Shown here: positions 21,076 through 31,800 of the stretch, one piece after another
How the letters are laid out: every line of letters starts with the position of its first letter
Position numbering within the stretch: the stretch's first letter is position 1
Assembly: GCA_020466095.1 (NCBI GenBank)
Contig: CM035807.1
Coordinates: forward strand, 53,038,752 to 53,102,751
Length of the DNA stretch: 64,000 nt
Origin: Chlorops oryzae
Lineage: Eukaryota; Arthropoda; Insecta; Diptera; Chloropidae
Direction of reading: 5' to 3'
Position numbers and translations under genes: made by a program
Notes under the pieces: model-generated
Seen by the model: the letters and a program-made list of their open reading frames with translations, nothing else
The model's database searches: none
Told to the model about the DNA's origin: nothing

Positions 21076-21717
21076 TGTTAACGAACCGGCCGTCTTCACG
21101 GCTTCCTATCTTCCAATCGACTCCGTGCATTAGGAATTTTATTTTCCTCTTCGACTTCCTAACGCTACTTAGCCGTCGACGGCTTGCCGGCCGCGACGGC
21201 GCACATACGTTGAGACAACGTGACTTGAAAGGCGATCGTCCGGCACCGATCGTGGGAATGCAACGTAGGCAGAATTCTCCCTTGCCTGGGTTTTCCGAGT
21301 CGGACGGAGTCGTGCTGGCGAGCATTGAGCCCTTTTGGCAGTTTATTTGTTTTAGTTTTTTATGATACAGGCTGCAACATTGTAGGAGAACTTGTGCGAT
21401 TCGAATTTCGCTATTGCTGCCTGCTTGCCGGCAGGCCTAACTGTACGTTGCTTGGAATCTAGTTTTTTTTTGGACAAATCTTTTGTCAAGTGTCTTGGAA
21501 GTCAAGAGTTTCTGAGAATGCAATTTCGGCAAATATCCCTTGAACGTGATTATAATTTATTTTCAAAAGTCCCGGCATCATTTTACAATGTGAGAATATT
21601 TAGATTTCTGGAAGTGCCGATACTGCAGTTAATTTGTCTTCCTGCGTTCCCCAACATTCTATTTTCCGATTCGGAACAGCGGTTCCCAATCTTGGTTGAC
21701 GCAGTCACCACCTAACA
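21076..21717 (-). repeat. LTR of a non-coding LTR family, copy X
   Basis: On the - strand it starts TGTTAGGTGG at 21717 and ends GTTCGTTAACA at 21076 (642 bp). The purine-rich tract AAGGGGGGAGGGA lies directly outside its start, as expected for a 3' LTR. Bases 21190-21717 match 37459-37986 with no visible indel (constant offset 16269). Confidence 0.7.
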
Positions 21718-23000
21718 TCCCTCCCCCCTTATGGAAAGGATCTCCGGCAAAAAAAATGAGAGGAATAAATATATTTTGGTTCTTTGTTTACGGACAACTT
21801 TTCGGACACAAACCGCGATCAATCTATTCAAATTTTTGGGACTTTCGGTTCTGGTTTCATTTTGATTTTTTTTTTTTTTTTTTTTTTGTAAAATATAATT
21901 TATGCTCGGTTAAAAACTTAACCTACTTACTTAGAATCTCTTAGGCTAAAGTGAGGAGAGAGACGAAAAAAAACTTTAACCTACATTTTTAATTACTTTT
22001 CCCTTGTCACTTCTTTACAACCTTGCATGTCTCATAAGCGATTCAAACAATTTAAGGAAAATATGCAAAAACTTGTATATACAATATTTAAATAACAAGA
22101 AGGCAAAAACTCGATTGTTTCTGTTTAATGAATTAAGGTATGGAGTTTTGTGAGAAATAGCAAAGCTTTTTTTTTTTTATATAGCAAGCAAATGAAGGTG
22201 CATGCAATTAGTTTTACGGAATCTCTTTTTTTTTTTATGGCAAGCAAGCAAAGATACATGCAATTAGTTTTACGGAATCCTACTATTATATATTTTTTGG
22301 CAAGCAAGCAAGGATACATGCAATTAGTTTTACGGAATCCTACTACATACAGAAAAAAAACGTGTGGCTATAAGAAGACTAAGACTATTATCATTATTGC
22401 TTCCTTACTTGTAACAATCCATATTGGTTGCAGTTCCCGAAACCTTTTTAGTTTAGGGGTGGATGAACGATGATGATTCATGCTGTCCCCGATTCCAAAA
22501 TCGTTCGGGGGTGATGGGCACTGATGATCCAAACTGATTGCGATTAGTGTCGCAGCCAGCTGATGGAGACACATGTCCTTGATGATTAGAATTAGGGCGA
22601 GTTTCTTTATTACTCCAATTTATACAGTTAAAGAGAACGTGTGGTCGAGGTCGGATCTCTTGCTTTTGAGATGTCACACGAACGGACGTGGGACCCCAAT
22701 GCTCGTCTGGCCGCAGGCGTGATTTGAACAAACGCTGACAGTTGATCCTGTGTTATGTGTGTATTGATGCCGCGACCTTCCGGAGATGCGGTGCCCGCCG
22801 TTAGTGTTTCGAACCGCAGTTGCCTTATATATATATATATTGTCGTCGACCCCTTCCCCTCTTTACGGATGCTTTGCCTTCCAAACGCATCTCTCCGCAT
22901 TGCGCAAGGTATTACCCTCCCGCAGAGACTTGTTTATGGTTAAGCGTGATCGTTTTCGAGGGATTCGTCCAGAGGCCTGATGAGGTTTGGACTCCTTTAT
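21718..23000 (-). mobile_element. Interior of LTR family copy X, non-coding
   Basis: Matches, inverted, the sequence left of 36975. Examples are 'tttacggacaa' near 21790, the block with 'gattccaaaatcgttcgggggtgatgg' near 22490 and 'tctctgcgggagg' near 22920. No ORF of gag or pol type is visible. I found no second LTR to the right, so the copy is truncated or the family is non-autonomous. Three short repeats of 'caagcaaggatacatgcaattagttttacgg' lie at 22190-22345. Confidence 0.6.
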
Positions 23001-23289
23001 GATGTCCATGGCTATTTAAACCTTTAATTTTGGATAATGATGACCAAGTTTTGAGCCTTATATGCTCGCGCATAGTGATTGGTCCCAGTGTGCATCATAT
23101 TTTATCGAGAACGTGTTTTTGATAGGTTCGAATGCAGAATAACTGCTAATAATGTTATGGCCATATGCCGATTACCATCCGGTATGTGCTTGGTTTTTGC
23201 TGCTGATGGTGGTGTAGATTAAGTTTAAGTTTAGGTAAGTTAAGTTTGGGTTGGGTTGGTGATATCTGCGTCGAGGCCCTGCAAATGGC

Positions 23290-23600
23290 GGACGCCAGAT
23301 CGACGAGATCGTAATGCTGGTTTCGATTTAGTTTGGCAATGACGAGATCGAAATGCTGGTTTCGATTTAGTTGGCAATGACGAGATCGAAATGCTGGTTT
23401 CGATTTAGTTTGCAATGACGAGATCGAAATGCTGGTTTCGATTTAGTTTGGGATTGACGGGATCGCAATGCTGGTTTCGATTTAGTTTGGCAATGACGAG
23501 ATCGAAATGCTGGTTTCGATTTAGTTGGCAATGACGAGATCGAAATGCTGGTTTCGATTTAGTTTGCAATGACGAGATCGAAATGCTGGATTCGATTTAA
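23290..23600 (+). repeat. 38-bp minisatellite, eight units
   Basis: Units read 'gacgagatcgaaatgctggtttcgatttagttt' plus a variable tail. The tails run ggcaat, (t)ggcaat, gcaat, gggatt and then the same series repeats. The array is thus two copies of a four-unit block. The motif contains the inverted pair atcgaaa/tttcgat. Confidence 0.9.
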
Positions 23601-24205
23601 AGTGTATGCTGAAGTAATGTTTGCTGTTTGTTGCCAGGCGACATTTGGTTCTGGTATTGTGACCTGTAGTGTTGAAATACACAGGCTTCCATGACTACTG
23701 ATTTGTTTGCTACTTACAATCTGTGTTAAACTTGTGCAACCAATTTTGACTATAAACCGAAGTCGCTTGTAATTGATAGAGCGCTATGTCGTGCTGTTGA
23801 TAGCGACACCGGGGAGTTGATTTTGTAGACTTTACTTACGCCTATTACTCCTGAAGAGATCGGTTTTGACGTAGTCGATGTGAGCGTGCCATCGGAAATA
23901 TGGAAATAATATATAGAACTTGAAAATATCGATCGCTTAATCGGAGTCGATTTTGGATTTTAAATATCAGGTTTCGCAGAGTTGCTGGTTGCAGCGTACT
24001 TCGTACGTAGTGCCTGAAGTTGATGATACCGCTGGTGTTGCCGAAGCAGGATATATGCGGCAATTGTTGGAATTACGCGTGGGTATCTAGTTTACATTTA
24101 TCATGATTTAATTAACTTAATTAATAAGAACATGAAGGTTTAGAAAATTGAATTAATTAAAATTGAATTAAAAAAAAATAAAATTTAGAAAGTGAGTCAG
24201 AAGAA
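23601..24205. other. No gene; short motif shared with BEL leader
   Basis: AT-rich with a few fragments such as 'gagttgctggttgcagcgtact' near 23978, which recalls the repeat in the BEL leader at 8345. It may be the 5' leader of the LTR family whose LTR is at 21076. Not conclusive. Confidence 0.35.
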
Positions 24206-24470
24206 TTGTGAGTTAAGCTACATAGCTAGCATTTTCATCTTTCGTTTTCGTTTTTGGAAATTCGGTTTTAAAATTATTTTTAGTGAAAATTATTAACAAG
24301 TTAAAAGATTTCAAAACAGTCTCCGTTAAGGGACTGATCTTGAGCAACATTATGAAGTTGCTCAAAAATCATTTTTGTTGTGAAAATTATTCAACAAGTT
24401 AAAAAAAAATCTCAAAGCAGTTTTCATCAAAGGACTGACTTCGACAGCAAAAAAAAATAATAATATTTCC
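24206..24470 (+). repeat. Diverged direct repeat
   Basis: 'gtgaaaattattnaacaagttaaaa...tcaaancagt' occurs twice (about 24283 and 24378), and 'gctacatagctag' at 24218 and 24506. Old internal duplication, function unknown. Confidence 0.4.
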
Positions 24471-24717
24471 AAATTGATGAATTATGATTCAAAATTGTGA
24501 GCGAAGCTACATAGCTAGTATCTTCTTCCTCGTTTTCTCTTTCATCCGTACTACATTAGAAAACATGGATTTCTAAAGAAATTCCGAAATTTATTTTAAA
24601 TAGTTCATTTTTCTCCTCTTATTTTCTTTTCATTTACTGCATTAGAAGTGACAAGGATGTTAATGATTAAAATAAAATCCGTTTAATTTTTTTTTTTTTT
24701 TTTTAATTTTTAATCAA

Positions 24718-25730
24718 CACATTAGGTCAAATGACCACTTTTTCTGTGCGAAATTAATAACACCCAAAGTATCGTGTTGTTTCCAGCCAAAATAATAGTA
24801 AATAAAAAATAAAGTGCAATTTTAATAAATTGAAGAAAAAATTAACCCTTCTAAGACCGTTAACCCTTCTAATGCCATCAAATGACTACTTTTTCTGTGC
24901 GAAATTAATAACACCTTACATATCGCGTTATTTGAAGCCAAAATTATAGTAGAGGTAAAAGAAAGTATACTTTTAATAAATTTATCAAAGAATTTACCCT
25001 TTTATGACCTTTAATCCTTGTAAAGAAAAAAAATTTTTTTTTTAGAAAAATGTTTTTTATTCTTCCTTTGAATTACCATTTATGTGTAATTCATTTTCTA
25101 AACATAAATTGTTTAATAAGTGCATGCTTTGCTTTTTGCGAACATTCATTCAGCCAAATTTCAAACAACTCGCCTTTTGTTATAGCGACGCAATCTATAA
25201 AAAACGGGTTTTCTTGAAAACGGCTAAAAACGGCACTCTAAAGTAAAAAGAAATGAACTCATTAAATCTCAGTTTATTCATTTCTTTTTACTTTTCATTG
25301 CACAAATGTACACAAAATTTTAAAAGCTTAAATGAAATCACAATTTCAATTAAATCAAAAAATTTTTGAGGTTATACAAAAAAGCCAGCTATTTCAGCAA
25401 AAAAACGATAAAAAGTCACTCCTTTTGTAACTGGGACATAAGTACTCACTTTTATTTTTGTCCTCCATTTCGAATTTCCCTAAAATTGTATTCACTGGGT
25501 CCAAAAAAAAGCTGATGAAAAAATTAGCTGCCAACAGAGTCTTTCAATAACGTTTTGAAAGTTCAACTTTCATTGATTGCTGTCAAACGGCGTTTGTTTT
25601 TTTACAAAAACAAAGTGACGTTTCAGTTAATTTGGAGTATTCCCTACATAATGGCATCAATAAAATATGTAAAATCGCGTGTACGAAATTTGACTTTCGC
25701 ACAGCTAAACTGGTCATTTGACCTAATGTG
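24718..25730. mobile_element. Non-autonomous DNA element with CACATTAGGTCAAATGACC ends
   Basis: The left end at 24718 and right end at 25730 are inverted copies over about 38 bp (shared CACATTAGGTCAAATGACC, then a second match block ctgtgcgaaa). The left end is tandemly duplicated with a period of about 152 bp (24736 and 24888). No transposase. The target duplication is not evident. Confidence 0.6.
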
Positions 25731-27053
25731 CACTGGCGCAGCCGCATTCTTCGAACTTCGTTTCCAGGGAAATAAAAATGGTGAGTCAAAGTAATCTCTC
25801 CAATTTCATAATTACGTTGATTTTAATTTTGTTTTTTATATATATCGTGAAATCAAAAAATTAAAGACGAGCAATTATTTATTTTTTTGGTTTAAATTGG
25901 TGTTGTGGAAACGATTTCCTTTTCTGGTTTCAAAATTAAAAAAGAGCAATTAAGAAAAAACAAGAAACTAATTTTTGTTTAAGTGCATCGGTTAAATCTA
26001 TTTATGTTTAAAAATTGGCAGTTTTCATTCGTATGATCGAACTGTTGAATTTGGTTATGTAGTACCCTCGATCGTTAAATCGTGGCTCTAGGTAAGAATT
26101 CAACAAAGAAATCATGTGCGATCTGCTCAAGCAAACATAAATATATTATTTCCCATATTTTTCTGAATTTTGTCTGAACAAAAACGATCTTGTGTGTAAG
26201 CTAGCGGCGCAGCGTTCTCTCTCGGCTGCCGCTCACTTTTTAGTTTCCCCTTGCCTGAAAAAGACAAATCAAGCAAACACATAGCAAGGGTTCGTAAAAC
26301 TAAGCTGCGATCGTTTGAGTAAAATAAAGAAGGAAAACGATCGTTGCAGCTCTGCAAATGTTGTTTGTGCTGTCGTGTGTTTTTTCAGATGCGGTAAAAA
26401 ATTTATTTCACGTTTTCGGATTTATAACAGGAAATAAATTAATATATATATCTTAAAGTGCTAAGTACAAGAGGAGAGGAGGTGAGAAATTAATATTTCA
26501 ATGGTTTTCCAATTTTAATGAAATCACGTACAAAAAAAAAAAAGAATGTATAAGTATACATAAATTTCACATCAAGTTTTAGAGCAGTTGGACAAAAAAT
26601 TTTTTTTAGTTTCTCTATTCTTCTTCTCTCTGTGCGAACTATGTGTGATATTGCGATAAAATTGAATCTGTCTTGCTGATACGTATGATTGTCGGGGTAT
26701 TTTTTGGGAGAAAAAAATTTTTTTTTGCAAGCGAGAATAAAACAAAAAAAAAAATAAAATATATATATATGTATATAATTTGTTGTCAGAAAATATTTTT
26801 ATGGTTCTACTGGCTGTCTATCTACCGTTAGACAGTTCATCGTTCGTTAATATTCGCGGCCGGGTACAACATTTTAATTTTGTTTTCTTAACGAGTGACC
26901 TCACGTTCGGAAAAAAGAAAAAGCATTGGGTGGTGCGATTCAGTAACCGTTTTTTTTTTTTTTTAGAACTCGTTTGATACTTCTATTTTGAATTCACCTT
27001 TATGAATAAAACACAATCAAATGGATTTTTCTCTTACCGTAAAGTCTGACTAA
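25731..27053 (+). other. Sequence upstream of gypsy gag; LTR not identified
   Basis: AT-rich, with an AATAAA near 26324 and a CT/GA-rich patch near 26210. TGGCGCAGCCG at 25734 and TGGTGCGATTC at 26934 each look a little like primer-binding sites, but no direct repeat of any part is found after pol, so I cannot define an LTR. A possible splice donor follows the short ORF at 25555-25794 but no partner exon is seen. Confidence 0.35.
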
Positions 27054-28827
27054 ATGGAAAAGGAAGTAGGAGAATTGAAGCAGAATTTAAGGCAATCGGA
27101 AGATAGAGCAACAACTATTTTAGCGGAAGTGTGGGACCTTACTAAACAAATAAATCCCAGTAGAAGACAATTTAGCTGTCAAGCGTTATACCCGTTTGGA
27201 AGAAGCTTTATTTCTCTTAGAAAACGCCAAACACTGCGTTGGTTCAAATACAGAAAAGAATAAGGAGAAAATTAGTCAGTTGACAGAAACAGTCGCCCTT
27301 TTAGAAAAGAATTGCTTAGAATTGAGTAAAAGAATAAAAGCAAGCGCAGCGCTCATTGAGGAGTCTGAAGCAAATAACGAGATTCTCAGAGAAGCATTAA
27401 GTAGCGCTGTAGGAGGACAAGTAGCTGAGGAATTGGAACGAAGTAAGGCAGCAGCGAGGGAACAGAAGAAGGAAACCGAATACCTCAAGGTAGAAGTTAG
27501 AAATTTAAGAGAAAGTTTAAAGAATCTCTGTCGCACTTCACCCTCTCCTTCCCGTACTCCCACCCCAATAACACCTGAGCAACCAGAACAATCCGGTCAG
27601 CGTAATAAAGTTAGAGATTGCATTCCACACCAAGGACTTAAGGATATAATTCAAGAAGCGAGTATTCCAACTATAACAATTACAATGGCCAACCCTACAA
27701 ATATTAGCGAAGTAATGAAAAATATTAACAGATTAGTACCATATTTTGCGGCCACCAATGGCCCGGAACTTAGAGCAGATGTTCATAGATTTATCGCCGG
27801 TTGCGAATTAGCGAAATTAACAATTAATGAGCACGACACACAGAATGCAATAAAGTGCATTAAACAAAGATTAGCGGGCCATGCTTTCGAGTCATTGTCA
27901 AACAAAGTTTTTAGCAATATTGACGAACTGTGCGAGTTCGTCAAACAAATTTTTCTAAAGAAGAGAACCCTCGAAGATATAAGAGCAGAAATGATATCGA
28001 GTAAACAGAAAGCAGGAGAATCTATTTGTCTTTTTGGGGGTAGGGTGGAGGCCTTATTGAATGAAGCAGAAAGTATCATTAGCGATAAATGGAGTGAACA
28101 GGAATCACTTTCCGCGTTAGACGAATATAAAAATTTAGCAGCTAAACGGTTTATAATGGGTTTAAGAGAGCCCTCAATCAAACATCGTTTCATAGGATGC
28201 CAACACAAACTCATCCGCGACCTCGTAAAAATAGGTGAGGAAGCCGAGGAGTTGTTTGGCGATACCCCCTTGCACATAAATACAGTGGACTCGGCTGGTC
28301 AAAATGCCACGAGACCACCAAGTACACCTAAGTGTTCTTTCTGCCAGCGGGAGGGTCACTCGACTGAATCGTGTTTTCGTGCGAGAGGAAACAATCAGAG
28401 TAGTCGGAACGGCCAAGAAATGACCCGACGTACGCAAACTAACTGTACTTACTGCTCACGACGCGGTCATGTTTACAACAATTGTTTCGAGCGGCTCGGA
28501 AAACTTTTCTGTCAGGTATGTCTAATGAAAGGCCATGAAACTAATCCATTCTGCCAACAATCCGCACTAACGGATGGGCGAAATTTTTCCAGACAATATC
28601 CTTTCCTAAGGCCTACAACACCAAACTCGCAAGCGGTAAACCAACAATCGACTCCAGCAAACTCCTTAACGAACAATCGAAGTAGCACAGCTCCACAAAC
28701 ACAAGAACGAAATCCCAACAATCCAGTGCAGTGCTACAGATGTAAAGAATTTGGTCACATTGCCCGGAACTGCACCAAGCAACTACAGGATCAGGGAAAC
28801 TTATTGCGGCCCAGTCTCGGCCAATAG
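27054..28827 (+). pseudogene. Gypsy gag with one N-terminal frameshift
   Basis: The ATG at 27054 opens a coiled-coil-like stretch. The frame must switch between 27154 and 27261 (likely near 27160) to reach the long frame that ends at the TAG 28825-28827. After a helical, Glu/Lys-rich N-terminus and a Pro-rich linker (SPSPSRTPTP) comes a capsid-like region (about 27690-28260). Four CCHC or CCCH knuckles follow: CSFCQREGHSTESC, CTYCSRRGHVYNNC, CQVCLMKGHETNPFC, CYRCKEFGHIARNC. The presumed role is RNA packaging. Except for the early indel it is open. If translation began in the second frame only, it would have to use a non-AUG start. Confidence 0.85.
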
Positions 28828-28862
28828 ACTGGAATGCCGAAAATAATTGTAATAAACGGCCG
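28794..28862 (+). promoter_or_regulatory. -1 ribosomal frameshift signal (GGGAAAC plus pseudoknot)
   Basis: In gag phase the heptamer reads G GGA AAC (28794-28800), a canonical X XXY YYZ slip site. After 6 nt comes a stem: CGGC+CCAGTCT (28807-28817) pairs with AGACTGG (28826-28832) and GCCG (28836-28839), with a 3-nt bulge. The loop CGGCC (28818-28822) can pair with GGCCG (28858-28862), giving an H-type pseudoknot. The gag stop lies in the loop/stem. Pol is open in the -1 frame from before the slip site. Confidence 0.8.
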
Positions 28863-31800
28863 AACCAGTTGTTGGAAGCCCAGCAACCGAAAGTAACGAC
28901 ACCAGACCCATTGGAAGAAAAACCCGCAATCGACGAAGTCCCTAGCTCCAATTCAAAGACGTTACGCAGTCAAAAGTCAACGGATTGTACTCCTTTAAAG
29001 GTCAAAAAACCTGTAAAGAAAGTGACATTCAATGACACAATAACAACATTTGTGTATGCCTTAGAAAAGGACTCTGAGCTGAGGGGCGTCAGCGATACAA
29101 GAACTAGAAATTTCATCTCAAAAGTAAAAAATTGTTTTTCGATTTTCAACTTTGTATTGTATATATTTCAATTGATTTTAATAAATTCTATGAACTTTGT
29201 TGTGTCCAAAATGAATGAGTTAAAACAAAATTTTTGGATTTTCAGGGGTAAGAAAGAAACCTCAATATTCGACTGCGAGTGTTCAAAAAACGCACAGTTC
29301 AGTTGGGGAAAATTACTTCGAAAATTTACCTTCAAATCAGGACACAATGAGGATATAGCTAACAGTTTAAATTTGAGACACGAGCTTCCGGTAGAAGATG
29401 CTTTTATAGAAATACCGTGCCAACAAACGTATAGGAGAAAAGCCACATTATTAATTGACTCTGGTGCGGATACCAGTTTGATTAGAAGAGAATCGTTAGC
29501 AGATGATGTAGAAATTGATTTTAAAAAGGTGAAGCGTTTAGTAGGAGCTTTCGGAGGAGACTCCAGCACTACAGGTGAAGTGAAAATAGAACATGATCAG
29601 ATTCCGTCATTAAAGTTTAATATGCAAGTAGTCCCTTATGGTACAAATTTGCCAGCGGATGGTCTCCTTGGACGAGATTCACTCTGGAATAAGACCATAA
29701 CGGATACGATAAGAAAAAATATCACTTTTGTTGAAAAGGGAGCACAGGTAGCTACCCTACCGTTAATTTTGAAGAATTCTTCTTGTAATATTCACGTGGC
29801 TAGAAAAATCACAATTCAACCGAGATCGATAAGAATAATTGCAGTTAGTACAGGGTTACTAGCGAATGATTTAGTGGTGCACAAAAGAGAAGTGGCACCA
29901 AACGTTTATATTGGAGAAAGTATTACAAAACCCCAGAATGGGTTGGGATATGTATCAGTTTTGAATGCCTCAGAGGATCAGGCTAAATTAGATATGAAAA
30001 CCGAACTACAGTATAGTCTTTTAGACGACTATGCGATGTTACGCGAGAATTTTTCTAAGTATGGAGCTAAAAATTATAAATCACCCGTTTCTTGTCTGAA
30101 TATTAATACGTGTGCATCCGACTCCGGTGGGGAACGATTTCCGCTTTTAGTCAATACCCTGTCACTGGATGTTAACCTAAATGATGAAGAGCGAACTTCG
30201 CTATTGAAAATATGTGAAGATTTTCAGGACGTTATCCATCTAAAAGGGGATTATCTAAGTTACACTACTACTTTACGTCATGAAATTCCCACAGAACCTG
30301 GCCATCCACCAGTAAACATTAGACAGTATCGTCTGCCCGAAGCGCATAAGGAAGAGATAAATAGGCAAGTCGAGGAAATGCTCGAACAAGAGATTATAAC
30401 CCCTAGTATTTCGCCATGGAATTCTCCCATTATTTTGGTGCCAAAGAAAAGTGGGCCAAATGGAGAAAAGAAGTGGAGGCTAGTGGTGGACTTTCGTAAA
30501 TTGAATGAGCAAACGATTAAACAAGTTTTTCCCATTCCTAGGATTGACGAGATACTCGACCAGCTAGGGTGTAGTCGTTATTTTACCACGCTAGATTTAG
30601 CTAGCGGATACCATCAAGTATTGGTAGATGAGGACGACCGAAAGAAGACAGCCTTCAGCACAGGTCAGGGACATTATGAATTTTTACGAATGCCGTTTGG
30701 CCTAACAGGGGCACCGGCAACATTCCAACGAATAATGAATCATATTCTTACAGGGATTCAAGGAATAGATTGTTTTGTTTACTTAGATGATATTGTAGTC
30801 TACGGCAGAAATTTAAAGGAGCACGAAATACGTTTGCGAAAGGTTCTACAGGCGCTAAGAGAAAACAACCTAAAAATACAAACAGAAAAGTGTCAATTTT
30901 TAAGAAGAGAGGTGGTTTATTTGGGTCATCGCTGTTCTGAGCAAGGTGTTTTGCCAGATCCAGGCAAGGTAGAGTGTGTGAAGCGTTTCCCAGCACCCAG
31001 GAATAAAAAACAACTACAATCTTTCCTGGGATTGGTGAACTACTATAGGAAATTTATTCCCAATGCAGCCCGAATATTGCTGCCTCTAACAAATTTGCTA
31101 AAAAAGGATGTCGAGTACGAGTGGTCTGAGTCTTGTCAAAGCGCAATGGTAGCCTTAAAAACCGCTATTACCAGTCCGCCGATTTTAAGATATGTGGATT
31201 TTTCTCAACCCTTCTTGCTGACTACAGATGCCAGCAATGAGGCGTTGGGAGCAATTCTATCACAAGGAGTTCTGGGAGAAGACCTACCGATTTATTTTGC
31301 AAGTAGAGCGTTGAGTCAGACGGAGCAAAGATACTCAACAATAGAGAAGGAGTTCTTGGCTATAGTGTGGGCCACAAAAAATTTTAGATCATATTTACTA
31401 GGACGTCATTTCACTATTTACACTGACCATAAGCCGTTGAGAGAAATAGCGAATTTAAAAGACCAAACTTCTAGGTTGGCTAGATTCCGACACAAGTTGT
31501 CAGAGTTCGACTTTGAAATTTGTTATAAGCCGGGGAAAACAAATCAGAATGCGGACGCTCTAAGTAGATTGCCCTACGAAGATACCAACATAGCCGTAGT
31601 GACAAGATCTCAGGCCAGGCAAAAGACAGACCCGTCAGATAGTTCAGGGGTAGTCGAGGAAATTTGTTTAAAAAATAACGATATGTTAGAAAACCCTGAT
31701 TTGGGAAAGGAAGACTCTGCCGTTTTCCTGACAGACCCCAGGGATATAAAAAATGTACTAAAACAATTTCATGATAGTCCGATGGGTGGGCATAAAGGGG

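Noticed and set aside
19789..21081. 430-codon repetitive protein gene
   Set aside because: The frame is a consequence of a 102-bp period; no credible start, no domain, T-rich upstream.
21392..21715. 107-codon ORF repeated identically at 37661-37984
   Set aside because: Both lie in LTR sequence; the identity reflects young LTR copies, not protein conservation.
23290..23600. CRISPR-like array
   Set aside because: Eukaryotic context, contiguous repeats without spacers.
25555..25794. First exon of a host gene ending in a GTGAGT-like donor
   Set aside because: The ORF overlaps the right end of a TIR element and no matching acceptor or exon was found.
29168..29569. - strand ORF inside gypsy pol
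   Set aside because: Antisense to the protease region, with no domain.
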